This document shows positions 24,815-34,093 of a stretch of DNA of 64,000 bases, in pieces. Positions within the stretch are counted from its first letter, which is position 1. The number at the start of each line of letters is the position of its first letter. Made by a program: the position numbers and the translations under genes. Under the pieces are notes generated by a model. That model was not told the DNA's origin. It saw only the letters and a list, made by a program, of their open reading frames with translations, and made no database searches. The stretch is from positions 25,234-89,233 of the forward strand of contig NZ_KE386807.1 of NCBI RefSeq assembly GCF_000428865.1, given 5' to 3'. This DNA comes from Eremococcus coleocola DSM 15696. GTDB taxonomy: Bacteria > Bacillota > Bacilli > Lactobacillales > Aerococcaceae.

Positions 24815-27322
24815 TTAGAGGCGGTCAATGGCCCGCACATAGATTTGTTGGTCTAAATCGTCAATGACTTTAAAGTAACGATCTGCATAGTCTAAGATTT
24901 CTGGAACAATGGTAGCATCTTCAAAGAAAGTGATATAACCTTCTAAGGATTTTGCTTTCATCCGTAAGGGTGCTGACCGTCGATTAATAAAAGTCCGACT
25001 CTTATAACGGGCATTCTTGGCTTCCTGAATTAAGTTCATAGCTGAGGCATTGCCATCAAAAGCCAAGATAATCGATTGACGTCGTTTGAAAATATCATAG
25101 GCAAAACTCTTATAAACACCCATCGGAGTTGGATCCAAAGCTATCCGAATCGGTAAATTCAAGGTTTCAATGGCAGTTTTTTCCTTAACTGTGACCGCAG
25201 CCGGAATCATGGCATAAATTTCAAAACGTCCTTGATTGGCTTCGAGTAGATAATGTTCATAAGCTTTATCTGCATGGCCAATGACGAAAAAAACACGACT
25301 AGGATCTGCTTGAGCTAATAAGCCATCTATTGTATCTTTCCCAGCTTGAGTCATTCGAGTTTGGTGACGTAAATTATTAAAACTACCTCCAAGTAAGACT
25401 AAAGGAATTTTATCTTGCGGCAAACCACTGATGTGGTCTGCAAAAATCTGATGACTATCATATTTTTCTTCCCCAGCCAAAATCTTACGATAAAGATGGC
25501 TGTTTCCCTCTATTCTATCTTGCAAATATGTGGCTACACTGATTTTGCCTTTTTCCTGTTTAAATTTAATCGATTTCTCTGTGAAATCTTTGACTGCTGC
25601 TGCAATCAATCGATTTTCAACCTGACACATCGCATGCATTTGGTCATAATTTAAATCTAAAAGATATTGAAGAGCTAATTGTTCATCAAGAGAATCTGTA
25701 CCATAGATTGCACCTCCATCCGTTCCTTGGACGCAAGCGATCCCATTTTCTAGGTAGGTTTTCAAAGGATGATGTTTTAAATTATTTAAATTATTCAATC
25801 GTACATTGGAGGATAGTTGAAATTCTAAAACCACACCATTATCACGAATTTTATTCATTAAGTTTTGGCCTTTTTTGGAACTTAATTTAGCAGTATGTAA
25901 GCCATGACCAATCCGAACAGGAGGAAAATTCTCATCAAGTTCTAAACCTGCCTGCACCGCATCAATACTATGGCCCACATTATCCGGCAGGCTATCATTT
26001 TCACCAGCATGGATCCGAATAACAAAATTTGGATAGGTTTTACTAATCTTAACCAGTTCTTTAATGACAGGTTTTAATTCACGAATATCATTAATTTCTT
26101 CCCCGACAATATCACAGCCCGCTATATAGGGATCGTCTGCCACTGCCTTCAATACTTGGAGGTTTTCCGTGAAATAGTTTTCCTTAGGAATTTGGTCTTT
26201 AACAATGGTGAGCGCAATCCGCCGTAAAGCTGCTAAAAAACGTAGGCGGACACCTGTTTCAGCTAGAATAGCTGGCAGGCAATCATGGATTTCTTGGAGT
26301 CGTTGGGCTGCTTCAGCCTTCTTTACTAAAGTAGTATCAGCCATTTCGACATAAGTAATACCCTTTTCTTGGTAAGTCCGGCAAATCCATAATAAGCAGT
26401 CTTGAAAGAGAGTAAAGGATTGATAAGCCGGATTCGCCAAATCTGCTAACATCTGGGCTAAGGCTTCCACCATATCCGGGTCGGGAATTTCTTGCCAGTG
26501 ATCTAAGGCAATCGGATTTTGGCTGGCTTGGCCTTTTGCAAAGACATAGCGGTATAAATAGACTTTTTCAAGATTGGTAAAGACCGCTTGCCCATCCTTT
26601 AATACAGCTAAGGATGCTCGGATTCTAGGAATATTATATTCGGCTTGATCTAAGTTATTTAAAATTAAATCAGCAAAATTAATAAAGGTGTTATCGTCAA
26701 TTTTACGGGTCAGCTGTTTACTTTCCAGTGTAGAGTCTTTAAATTGTTGGGCGACTTGTGTCCGGGCTTCTTCAATTGCTTGAGCTTGGTGCGGGCTCAG
26801 CTTTAACTTTAATTTTTTCACATAATATAAAGGGTAACGTAATTGGTGCTTAATTCCCAGAGCCATTAAGACATCGGCGGAAAGATTCGCATTCATATGA
26901 GTATGCAAGTCAGTCTTGAACTTAGTATCCTGTAAAACATAGGATTTAATGATGGTCTCATTAGCTGATAACTTATAGTCCTTGGTCTGAGACATCAAGG
27001 TCTTGGCAATCGCCAAAATACTGGCCTTTTGGTCAATACGCCCATCAGGGTATATATTTGCTATCTTGATATTTGCTAACCGTAAAATATAAACAAGTTC
27101 ATTATGAGCATTGACATACGCTGGTACTTGACCTTCAATAATCTTCAAACCCTTGGCATCAAAGGATAATGGCAAGTGACAGAGTTCAGCCAGATTAGTA
27201 ATTAAGTTACCTGTTTTATGATTAGGGGTCCGCAGCACGTAGGTCATTTGATCATGGTCGCGGTACAAGTCAATGATAATGTCCTTTTCAGAATCTAGAT
27301 AAAAACGATTAAAAAATTCCAT
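24815..27322 (-). CDS. Large adenosine-deaminase-fold protein with C-terminal SLOG-like domain
   Basis: 835 residues, about 2.5 times a normal adenosine deaminase. An N-terminal domain (1-130) of unknown type is followed by the metal-hydrolase barrel: HxH at His140/His142 (TDLHTHMNANLS), His438 and Glu441 in RIHAGEND, His473 in RIGHGLH, LSSN (504-506) and Asp535 in GTDGG. These are the metal and catalytic residues of adenosine/AMP deaminases, although the usual STDDP is GTDGG. About 100 extra residues lie between the HxH and the HAGE strand. Residues 640-800 look like a Rossmann/SLOG domain (LVLLGGSFNN; FVIGHADKAYEH; ILAFDGNASAMNLIQEAKN), a fold associated with nucleotide ligands. It is monocistronic. 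Deamination of adenosine or a derived nucleotide is inferred. The size recalls RdrB of RADAR, but no RdrA partner is present. Confidence 0.8.
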   Translation of the reverse strand: MEFFNRFYLDSEKDIIIDLYRDHDQMTYVLRTPNHKTGNLITNLAELCHLPLSFDAKGLKIIEGQVPAYVNAHNELVYILRLANIKIANIYPDGRIDQKASILAIAKTLMSQTKDYKLSANETIIKSYVLQDTKFKTDLHTHMNANLSADVLMALGIKHQLRYPLYYVKKLKLKLSPHQAQAIEEARTQVAQQFKDSTLESKQLTRKIDDNTFINFADLILNNLDQAEYNIPRIRASLAVLKDGQAVFTNLEKVYLYRYVFAKGQASQNPIALDHWQEIPDPDMVEALAQMLADLANPAYQSFTLFQDCLLWICRTYQEKGITYVEMADTTLVKKAEAAQRLQEIHDCLPAILAETGVRLRFLAALRRIALTIVKDQIPKENYFTENLQVLKAVADDPYIAGCDIVGEEINDIRELKPVIKELVKISKTYPNFVIRIHAGENDSLPDNVGHSIDAVQAGLELDENFPPVRIGHGLHTAKLSSKKGQNLMNKIRDNGVVLEFQLSSNVRLNNLNNLKHHPLKTYLENGIACVQGTDGGAIYGTDSLDEQLALQYLLDLNYDQMHAMCQVENRLIAAAVKDFTEKSIKFKQEKGKISVATYLQDRIEGNSHLYRKILAGEEKYDSHQIFADHISGLPQDKIPLVLLGGSFNNLRHQTRMTQAGKDTIDGLLAQADPSRVFFVIGHADKAYEHYLLEANQGRFEIYAMIPAAVTVKEKTAIETLNLPIRIALDPTPMGVYKSFAYDIFKRRQSIILAFDGNASAMNLIQEAKNARYKSRTFINRRSAPLRMKAKSLEGYITFFEDATIVPEILDYADRYFKVIDDLDQQIYVRAIDRL

Positions 27323-27411
27323 GGGCTGCCTCTTTTCATTATTAATAGTTTAATCTTTTCTTGCTTGTTCTTAGAATAGCTAATACTTAAATTAAACTCA
27401 ACTCTAAACGC

Positions 27412-27453
27412 TATTTTTTTAAAAAGTCTGGTCTAATTATTAAGACCAGACTT
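27412..27453 (-). terminator. Terminator of the M20/DUF3100 operon
   Basis: An 11-bp perfect stem (27424-27434 with 27443-27453), 8-nt loop, T-rich minus-strand tail. Confidence 0.9.
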
Positions 27454-27498
27454 TTGCAAAAATGAAACTATTATTTTTATACTACATAAATACTTTCA

Positions 27499-28005
27499 CT
27501 ATAATTTACCACTTAAAAATAAGGCCAACTGAGCAACTAATGCACTCCCAACATAAGTGCCTGTAAATACAAATATTGAGATGATAATAATTTTCCAAGT
27601 AGACTTTGATAAATCAACTAGCTGATTTGCTACTGATACTCCAGCAAAAGCCAAGATAGGTGTCGTAATTGACAGAAAATTTACAGCTAAAATAGATTCA
27701 ACAACAAAAGGACTCAGTAAACAACAAATGATAGAAACTATCGATACCCATCCTAATACTGGAAAATTTCTTACAAAATTTATGTTTATTTTATTAGTCA
27801 AATCCTTAATTAACACTCCCAAAATACTAAATAATCCTAAAAACCCTAAACCTAGAAATGTAGAGCTGGTAATCGGTTGAGAATTTGGATCCTTCCATAA
27901 CTTTACTTGTTGTGTAAATAAGATAAAAGCCAAGCTAAGTAAAATAACTAAAGCAATTTGTAAATACGGGTGTAAACCTTTATTCGATTTATTTTCCATG
28001 GTCAT
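27499..28005 (-). CDS. Small integral membrane protein (partner of DUF3100 protein)
   Basis: 168 residues with four to five hydrophobic helices and no soluble domain. It overlaps the end of the DUF3100 gene by 17 bp, and the start ATG at 28003-28005 follows AAGGGGATAATT. I cannot assign a family from memory. Position and tight coupling indicate that it forms a two-component membrane transporter with the DUF3100 protein, probably moving the product or substrate of the amidohydrolase encoded first in the operon. That role is inference. Confidence 0.75.
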   Translation of the reverse strand: MTMENKSNKGLHPYLQIALVILLSLAFILFTQQVKLWKDPNSQPITSSTFLGLGFLGLFSILGVLIKDLTNKININFVRNFPVLGWVSIVSIICCLLSPFVVESILAVNFLSITTPILAFAGVSVANQLVDLSKSTWKIIIISIFVFTGTYVGSALVAQLALFLSGKL

Positions 28006-28801
28006 AATTATCCCCTTTTGTTAGTAAATTATACATAAAGCGTTGTAACGGAATAGCTAAGAAAACCATTGTATATGTACCTAAGAAACTGGTTAATAAT
28101 TGACTAGCCGATGCATATGCCAAAATTGTTTCTGCTGATTCTGGTTTCAAAGCAGCCACAGCCGATGAAGCAGCAGTCATCATTGATGCTGACCCCATTC
28201 CAGAAGCCATCCCCAATGCACGCACATCAAAACCAAAATTTAATATAATTGGGGCAAAGATTGAAAAGAAAATTGAGCCAAATAAGGTGCCAATCAAATA
28301 AACGGAAAGAACTCCACGCCCTTCTGCTGATTCTAATGTATATTTTTCAGTGATATAAGCTAATTCACCTTCACGGCCCAGCCCCAAAGTTGCACCGATT
28401 GCTTCCCGTCGCAAACCAAGAAGGATTGCAACGGGTAAACCTATAAGAACAGTACCTAAATTACCTAATTCTTGAAATAAGAAAACCCAACCAACCGAAA
28501 GAATCTCACCAATCTTTGGTGCCACACTTGCACCATAGTATGCCATTAAAGGTAACATAATATACAATAGATTTTTGGCAGCAAATTCAACGTTATTATC
28601 GGAATAAATTACTTTTAGTAACCCTTTACGCCATACTGGAATAGCAAAAACCATGGCGAAGAGTACGGAAAACACCAAGGGTAACACGGATACGTTAATG
28701 CTACCTAAGTTAATTTGTTGAAAACCAATTATTTCAGCGGCAAAAACAATAATCAAGGCGAATATAATTAATAATAATAGTTGGTAAAATTTATTCTTCA
28801 T
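27989..28801 (-). CDS. DUF3100 family membrane protein
   Basis: 270 residues and about eight hydrophobic helices, with the glycine/serine-rich re-entrant-looking segment LGMASGMGSASMMTAASSAVAAL that is characteristic of DUF3100. Function is not established for the family. Its genes often stand next to M20 amidohydrolases. Here the ATG overlaps the stop of the M20 gene by 11 bp and is preceded by AAGGAG. Likely transporter component for a peptide or amide compound handled by the amidohydrolase. Confidence 0.8.
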   Translation of the reverse strand: MKNKFYQLLLLIIFALIIVFAAEIIGFQQINLGSINVSVLPLVFSVLFAMVFAIPVWRKGLLKVIYSDNNVEFAAKNLLYIMLPLMAYYGASVAPKIGEILSVGWVFLFQELGNLGTVLIGLPVAILLGLRREAIGATLGLGREGELAYITEKYTLESAEGRGVLSVYLIGTLFGSIFFSIFAPIILNFGFDVRALGMASGMGSASMMTAASSAVAALKPESAETILAYASASQLLTSFLGTYTMVFLAIPLQRFMYNLLTKGDNYDHGK

Positions 28802-30071
28802 TTATGGTCTCCTTTTTAATTATCTCATCAATATATTTCGCGTAGTCAATGAAAGGTCGATGGTAGAGTTGATTTTTTTCAACTTTTTCATCCAATCTTT
28901 CAATCACTTTACTTAAAAATTCAGGAAAATCCTTTAGAACAAACTCAGGATTAACCATACAGAAGTTATCACCATGAATATCACCTTGAAAACCACCATA
29001 AGATATCTGAATACAAGGCATAATATAGGACAAATCACCAATATCACCTGCAGCAGCAATTGCACCACGATCATTAATCATTTTTTTAATTGAAGTCTGT
29101 TCGTCAAACACTTGCTGAACAAACTGATTTAAATATCGATCTTGCACAAAAGGAAGATAACCCATCTGGGTTTTAGTTTTAAGTTGTCCACCCAAAGCTT
29201 GTGAACTACCTTCAGCAGCATCATCTAATCGCGCTGCGATTTCTTTCATATAACCTACTTCAATCGTACGAACATCAGTTGATACAGTTACTTGATTAGG
29301 AATCACATTAATAGAAAAATTACCATTAGCAATCACGGGATTAATCCGCACAAATAAATCCTCCCGAATTTGTTGACGCATCATACCTAACGCAACATTA
29401 AATAAAGATGACATACTATAAGCGTTGATACCTGAAAAAGGATCGAAGCCAGCATGAGCAGCTTTACCAATAAAGGTATAATATTTATGTAAAAAACCTG
29501 CTAAATCACAGTTAATTTCAACCGTATCACCTGGTTCATTACCAATTGAATGTGTCGCCATCATAAAGTCAATACCATCAAAGGCACCCAATTTCATCAT
29601 CTCGGCTTTACCACCCGAATAGGTCACTTTGCCCGCATCAATTAAGCTTTGACGATAATCAAGGTCGATAAATTCCTCTGCTGGAACAAAAACAAAAGAA
29701 AAATTCATATTAAAATTTTTAAAAGTATCTTCATTCGTTAAAAAACCGAACAAATCTAAAGCAATTGCTACTTGAGAGAAATGTCCACAAGCATGACAAG
29801 CTTTAGTCTCAGGATCTGCTTGAAAATGGGTTGGGTTAATTAATGCATCTAATTCAGCCAAAATTCCCATGGTACGGTCCGCTCCGTTGTCTAGGTCAAC
29901 TCTTAATCCTGTGGTAGTATACTCTTGGATCTTTGCCTTTGGAAAAACTTGTCTAATATAATCAATTACTATTTGTTTAGTTCTAAATTCTTTATAGCCT
30001 AATTCAGGATGCTTAAAAATATCATCCGCTATCGCTTTAATTGTGGCATAATTTTCATCAAAATAGGACAT
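28791..30071 (-). CDS. M20-family amidohydrolase/carboxypeptidase (AbgB-like)
   Basis: Cytoplasmic metal-dependent amidohydrolase of peptidase family M20D. 426 residues, with metal-ligand motifs LAELDAL (near 71) and CHACGHFSQ (near 96), the catalytic Glu in VPAEEFIDLDYR, and the later His in KAAHAGFDPFSG. The typical lid/dimerisation domain lies in the middle. It is the first gene of a three-gene operon with two membrane proteins. The substrate is probably an N-acyl or peptide-like amide imported by those proteins, which is inferred from context. Start ATG follows AAAGGTGAG. Confidence 0.85.
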   Translation of the reverse strand: MSYFDENYATIKAIADDIFKHPELGYKEFRTKQIVIDYIRQVFPKAKIQEYTTTGLRVDLDNGADRTMGILAELDALINPTHFQADPETKACHACGHFSQVAIALDLFGFLTNEDTFKNFNMNFSFVFVPAEEFIDLDYRQSLIDAGKVTYSGGKAEMMKLGAFDGIDFMMATHSIGNEPGDTVEINCDLAGFLHKYYTFIGKAAHAGFDPFSGINAYSMSSLFNVALGMMRQQIREDLFVRINPVIANGNFSINVIPNQVTVSTDVRTIEVGYMKEIAARLDDAAEGSSQALGGQLKTKTQMGYLPFVQDRYLNQFVQQVFDEQTSIKKMINDRGAIAAAGDIGDLSYIMPCIQISYGGFQGDIHGDNFCMVNPEFVLKDFPEFLSKVIERLDEKVEKNQLYHRPFIDYAKYIDEIIKKETINEE

Positions 30072-30564
30072 TGCTTCTCACCTTTCTACAATAATTAAGG
30101 TATTTATCTTAGCATCTGACCTTTAAAAAGCAAAGAAGTAATTAACATTAATTAGAATTTAAATTATTTTGTTCGTGTTTTTAGTTTAGGAAAAACTCAG
30201 CAGATAGCATGTAGCTTTATTCCTTATTGTAATAAAGGTAAGACTAAGTTGGCTAAACTTAGAAAAACGAAAAATCCAAGGACATCGGTCGCAGTCGTAA
30301 TAAAAATTGATGAAGCTAAAGCTGGGTCCAGCTTCATTTTTTTCAATACTAAAGGAATATAATAACCAAAGAAGGCCCCATTAAATAAATTAAAAATCAT
30401 GGCTAAGACAACGATCAAGGATAAATATATATTGTGATAGGAAATATATAAAACCCCACCTGCCATTAGGCCAATAATCAAGCCATTAACAATTCCTATA
30501 GCCAACTCTTTTAAAATGTATTTTCGATCGGAGTGGATATCAATTTTATCTAAAGCAATTCCTT

Positions 30565-30829
30565 GAATCACTAGAGCTAAAGTTTGTGAGGCAGAATTAC
30601 CACCCATCCCTGTGATAATCGTCATCGCAGCAGCTAGCGAAGCAACCTGGGAGATGGTTGACTCAAATAAGCCGACTACAAATGAAGCTAAAAAAGCTGT
30701 TAAGAGATTTATCGTTAACCAAGGCAGTCTTTTGCTTAATGAAGACCAAAATGAATCGTCTAAGTCTTCCTCCTCGTTAACCCCTGACATCCGTAACATA
30801 TCTTCTTGATGTTCTTCATTCAAAACATC
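30565..30829. repeat. 265-bp perfect tandem repeat, copy 1 (inside mgtE)
   Basis: Identical to 30830-31094 as far as I can compare. Begins GAATCACTAGAGC and ends CAAAACATC. Confidence 0.95.
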
Positions 30830-31094
30830 GAATCACTAGAGCTAAAGTTTGTGAGGCAGAATTACCACCCATCCCTGTGATAATCGTCATCGCAGCAGCT
30901 AGCGAAGCAACCTGGGAGATGGTTGACTCAAATAAGCCGACTACAAATGAAGCTAAAAAAGCTGTTAAGAGATTTATCGTTAACCAAGGCAGTCTTTTGC
31001 TTAATGAAGACCAAAATGAATCGTCTAAGTCTTCCTCCTCGTTAACCCCTGACATCCGTAACATATCTTCTTGATGTTCTTCATTCAAAACATC
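30830..31094. repeat. 265-bp perfect tandem repeat, copy 2 (inside mgtE)
   Basis: Directly adjacent to copy 1. The boundaries show no obvious microhomology (GAATCA at the left edge, CAAGAT after the right edge). Confidence 0.95.
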
Positions 31095-31900
31095 CAAGAT
31101 ATCATCCGCTGTCACAATGCCTAAAAGGACATGCCGAGGATTTACCACTGGAATTACATTAATATCATACTTTAAAGATAACTTAGCAACTTCTTCTTGG
31201 TCGATCTGTGGTTCTACAGTAATGACTTGTCGATTCATAATATCCGCAAGGATTGTCTGGAGGTCGGCCCGAAATAAATCACGCATAGGTAAATATCCAA
31301 CTAAGCGATTGTGATTTGAGGTGATAAATAAGGTATCAATGACTTCACTATTGGGAGAAATTTCTCGAATTTTATTGAAGGCTTTATCTACCGTCCAATA
31401 ATCTTTAAGAGAAATAAAATCCGTCGTCATAATTCCACCGGCTGACTCAGGATCATAAGAAAGCAACTGCCGAATATCTGCTTGATCACTCTGGGTCATT
31501 AATTTTACATAGTGTTTTCGGGTCCCCACAGGTAGATTACCTAGGATATCTACAATAATATCTGGCGACATTTCCATAAAAAGATGGGAGACGCGCTCGA
31601 CAGAAAGTAACTTAATTAAGCGGGACTGACTATCTTCCTCGGCCAATTCAATCATTTCGATTAAATAATCGTCTGGTAAGATTGCCATCTTTTCAATCAA
31701 TTGATTATCTTCCAAGTTTTCGAAGACATCTAGCACATCCGCTGGATGATAAACTTGACAGAAATGCTTGACCCGCGTCACCGTTAATTCATTTAGTATA
31801 GTTTCACCTTGTAAGTCCATAGCTACGCCTCCTCTTCATTAGTATTCTATGATACTAGTCTATCTTATCTAACCTTCAGAACCAAGATTAAAATAATTAA

Positions 31901-32767
31901 TTACATATCTTTCAGAGAAACAAAATCCATAAATGCCTTGGCCGCATGAGAGAGGGGCATATTCTTCGTAATATAGAATCCTACCTGTCTTTGCGGCAAC
32001 TTAATATCAGTCTCTAGGATAACTAAGTCTTCCACTAGTTCTCGTGCCAAAATGGCCATGCCCAAGCCCTGACGGGCAAATTCAGCTAATAATTCATAAT
32101 TAGCTAATTCAATGTCCGGCTGTACCCGAATGCCTCGTTTCAATAAATGTGCATCAATTGCTTGACGCGTTTGACTCTTTCGATCAAGCATCATTAGCTT
32201 AGCTTGACTTATATTTTGGGCAGTAATCTTTTCTGGAAGAACTTGAGCATAGACTATAGCCGCCACGAAAGACTCATGAAGTGTCATTAATGGATAAAAA
32301 TCAACCATCGTTTGATTTTTTGGTTCAAAACCCAGCACCACATCCACCTGCCCCCAACTTAACATATCCTGTAATTGACCACTCGTGCCATTTTTAATTT
32401 GCATGCGAATGCCTGGATAAATTTTTGAAAAATTTTTCAATCGTTTGGGCAAGATATACCGCGAAATGGTATCCGAGCCTGCAATTCTTAAAGTACCGTG
32501 ATTTAGATCCTTGAGTTCCTCCATATGATGTCGCGCTTGATATAAATTTTCAAGCCCAATCTTTACTAATTGATAAAAATCTCGACCTTCTTGAGTTAAT
32601 TCGACCCCTCGATTTTGTCTAACAAACAAATGACAATCTAATTCACTTTCTAACTGGGAAATAATTTGAGAAACCGCTGGCTGACTCATGAATAATTTTT
32701 GGGCTGCTTTAGAAAAATTTCCGCACTCTGCTACCGTTACAAATACCTGATAATGATTTAAATTCAA
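31901..32767 (-). CDS. LysR-family transcriptional regulator
   Basis: 288 residues: an N-terminal winged HTH (1-60; FSKAAQKLFMSQPAVSQIISQLE) and a periplasmic-binding-like effector domain. The start is TTG at 32765-32767, 9 nt behind a perfect GGAGGTGAT. It is divergent from the CofE-like ligase gene, with a shared 108-bp control region containing ACTTAT/ATAAGT repeats. By the usual LysR rule it should control that gene and itself. The inducer is unknown. Confidence 0.9.
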   Translation of the reverse strand: MNLNHYQVFVTVAECGNFSKAAQKLFMSQPAVSQIISQLESELDCHLFVRQNRGVELTQEGRDFYQLVKIGLENLYQARHHMEELKDLNHGTLRIAGSDTISRYILPKRLKNFSKIYPGIRMQIKNGTSGQLQDMLSWGQVDVVLGFEPKNQTMVDFYPLMTLHESFVAAIVYAQVLPEKITAQNISQAKLMMLDRKSQTRQAIDAHLLKRGIRVQPDIELANYELLAEFARQGLGMAILARELVEDLVILETDIKLPQRQVGFYITKNMPLSHAAKAFMDFVSLKDM

Positions 32768-32782
32768 TTTGGTATCACCTCC

Positions 32783-32839
32783 ACTTATACCTGACTTATT
32801 ATAATCTTATTTCACTTATACCACAAGATAAGTTATGAT
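32783..32839. promoter_or_regulatory. Divergent promoter/operator region between lysR-type gene and CofE-like gene
   Basis: Rightward promoter TTCACT (32811-32816), 17 nt, TATGAT (32834-32839). Leftward promoter TTGTGG (minus, 32821-32826), 17 nt, TATAAT (32798-32803). The boxes interleave. Three direct ACTTAT copies (32783, 32794, 32814) and one inverted ATAAGT (32828) form ACTTAT-N8-ATAAGT, a plausible LysR binding site across both promoters. Confidence 0.65.
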
Positions 32840-32875
32840 ATTAGAGTATCATTCTTAAAAACAAAGGAGATTGTT

Positions 32876-34069
32876 ATGGAAAAAATTGTAGGTACTGTTG
32901 TTAGAGGTTTACGCGCCCCAATTTTCAAAGAAGGCGATGACTTAGTTCAAATGATTCCTGACTTATTAGAAGACTTTTACCAAGAAGAAGATATTACCAT
33001 CGGTAGTAAAGATGTTTTAGCGATAACTGAAAGTGTTGTGGCTCGTACCCAAGGTAATTATGTTACAATTGATCAAGTTGCTAAAGATTTAGACCGTGAC
33101 TTTGCTGGTAAAGATTTAGGTGTCCTCTTCCCTATCTTGAGCCGTAATCGCTTTGCCATTATTCTCCGTGCCATTGCTTCGAGTCAAGCCAAGAAAATTA
33201 TCTTACAATTATCCTTCCCTTCAGATGAAGTCGGCAACCATTTAATCTCACTTGATCAAATGGACCAAGCTGGTTTAGACCCTTGGAAAGATACTTTAAC
33301 TGAAGCTGAATATCGTCATCATTTTGGTTATCAAACCCATGAATTTACTGGAGTCGACTATGTGGCTTACTTCAAAGAACTCGTGGAAGATTTAGGCAAA
33401 GAATGTGAAATTATTTTCTCTAATTCACCACTTACAATCCTAGACCATACCGAATATGTCATCAACTGTGATATCCATACTCGCCAACGGACTAAGAAAA
33501 TCCTTCAAAAGTGCGGGGCCAAATGTGTTCGTTCGCTTGACGATATTATGAATCAGCCAGTTGATGAATCCGGATATAACGAAACATACGGTATCCTAGG
33601 TTCAAACAAATCGACCGAAGATATGTTAAAACTCTTCCCTCGCGACTCTAAGACGCTAGTCGAAGCCATTCAAGCTGAATTGAAAAAACGGACCGGTAAG
33701 ACCATTGAAGTCATGGTTTACGGCGATGGTGCTTTTAAAGATCCAGTCGGTAAAATTTGGGAATTGGCTGATCCAGTCGTCTCGCCTGGTTATACTTCTG
33801 GCTTAGAAGGCACTCCGAATGAATTGAAACTTAAATATTTAGCAGATAATGAATTCAAAGATTTAAAAGGTCAAGAACTAAAAGACGCTATTAAAGCTGC
33901 TATCAATGCCAAAGCTGATAACTTGGTTGGTCAAATGGCTACCCAAGGAACGACCCCACGTCAATTAACTGACTTACTAGGTTCACTTTGTGACCTAACC
34001 TCAGGTTCCGGTGATAAAGGTACCCCAATCATCTATATCCAAGGTTATTTCAATAACTACACCAATTAA
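32876..34069 (+). CDS. CofE-like gamma-glutamyl ligase family protein (coenzyme F420-0:L-glutamate ligase homologue)
   Basis: 397 residues of the COG1478/F420_ligase family, which forms a gamma-glutamyl amide with GTP in F420 biosynthesis. Signature regions visible are DVLAITESVVARTQGN near 45-60, a conserved GYNETYGILGSNKS and VMVYGDGAFKDPVGKIWELADPVVSPGYTSG. No other F420 gene is in the window, and Lactobacillales are not known to make F420. The protein probably acts on a different acceptor; folate glutamylation has been attributed to COG1478 proteins in Chlamydia. Divergent from a LysR regulator, followed by a strong terminator, hence a single regulated gene. Family assignment is firm; the substrate is unknown. 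Confidence 0.85.
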   Translation: MEKIVGTVVRGLRAPIFKEGDDLVQMIPDLLEDFYQEEDITIGSKDVLAITESVVARTQGNYVTIDQVAKDLDRDFAGKDLGVLFPILSRNRFAIILRAIASSQAKKIILQLSFPSDEVGNHLISLDQMDQAGLDPWKDTLTEAEYRHHFGYQTHEFTGVDYVAYFKELVEDLGKECEIIFSNSPLTILDHTEYVINCDIHTRQRTKKILQKCGAKCVRSLDDIMNQPVDESGYNETYGILGSNKSTEDMLKLFPRDSKTLVEAIQAELKKRTGKTIEVMVYGDGAFKDPVGKIWELADPVVSPGYTSGLEGTPNELKLKYLADNEFKDLKGQELKDAIKAAINAKADNLVGQMATQGTTPRQLTDLLGSLCDLTSGSGDKGTPIIYIQGYFNNYTN

Positions 34070-34093
34070 TTATTACTTAAAATATTAACTCAA

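Larger units (their letters stand above)
30224..31820 (-). pseudogene. mgtE: Magnesium transporter MgtE, interrupted by a 265-bp tandem duplication
   Basis: MgtE is a gated Mg2+ channel with an N domain, tandem CBS domains and five membrane helices. The 5' part (31820 down to 30816) encodes the N domain, both CBS domains (around LPMRDLF and IVTADDILDVL), the plug helix and the first helix and a half, then stops after ALVIRCFE. The cause is a perfect direct duplication of 265 bp (30565-30829 and 30830-31094); 265 is not a multiple of 3. Removing one copy restores a single frame of 443 residues, the normal MgtE length. The remaining 3' frame from 30823 (MNEEHQEDM) encodes all transmembrane helices, but without the sensor domains and without a ribosome site of its own. 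Start ATG behind GGAGGCG. Confidence 0.9.

Noticed and set aside
24815-27322. A complete RADAR defence system around the large deaminase
   Set aside because: No RdrA-like AAA ATPase or accessory membrane gene on either side; neighbours are an antiporter and an M20/DUF3100 operon. Only a size and fold resemblance remains.
30224-30823. Independent small membrane protein (MgtE transmembrane domain alone)
   Set aside because: Open frame exists, but its ATG lies within the duplicated coding segment without ribosome site; best read as the 3' part of the broken mgtE.
30612-31074. Two identical plus-strand 65-codon open frames
   Set aside because: They are antisense images of the two mgtE repeat copies.
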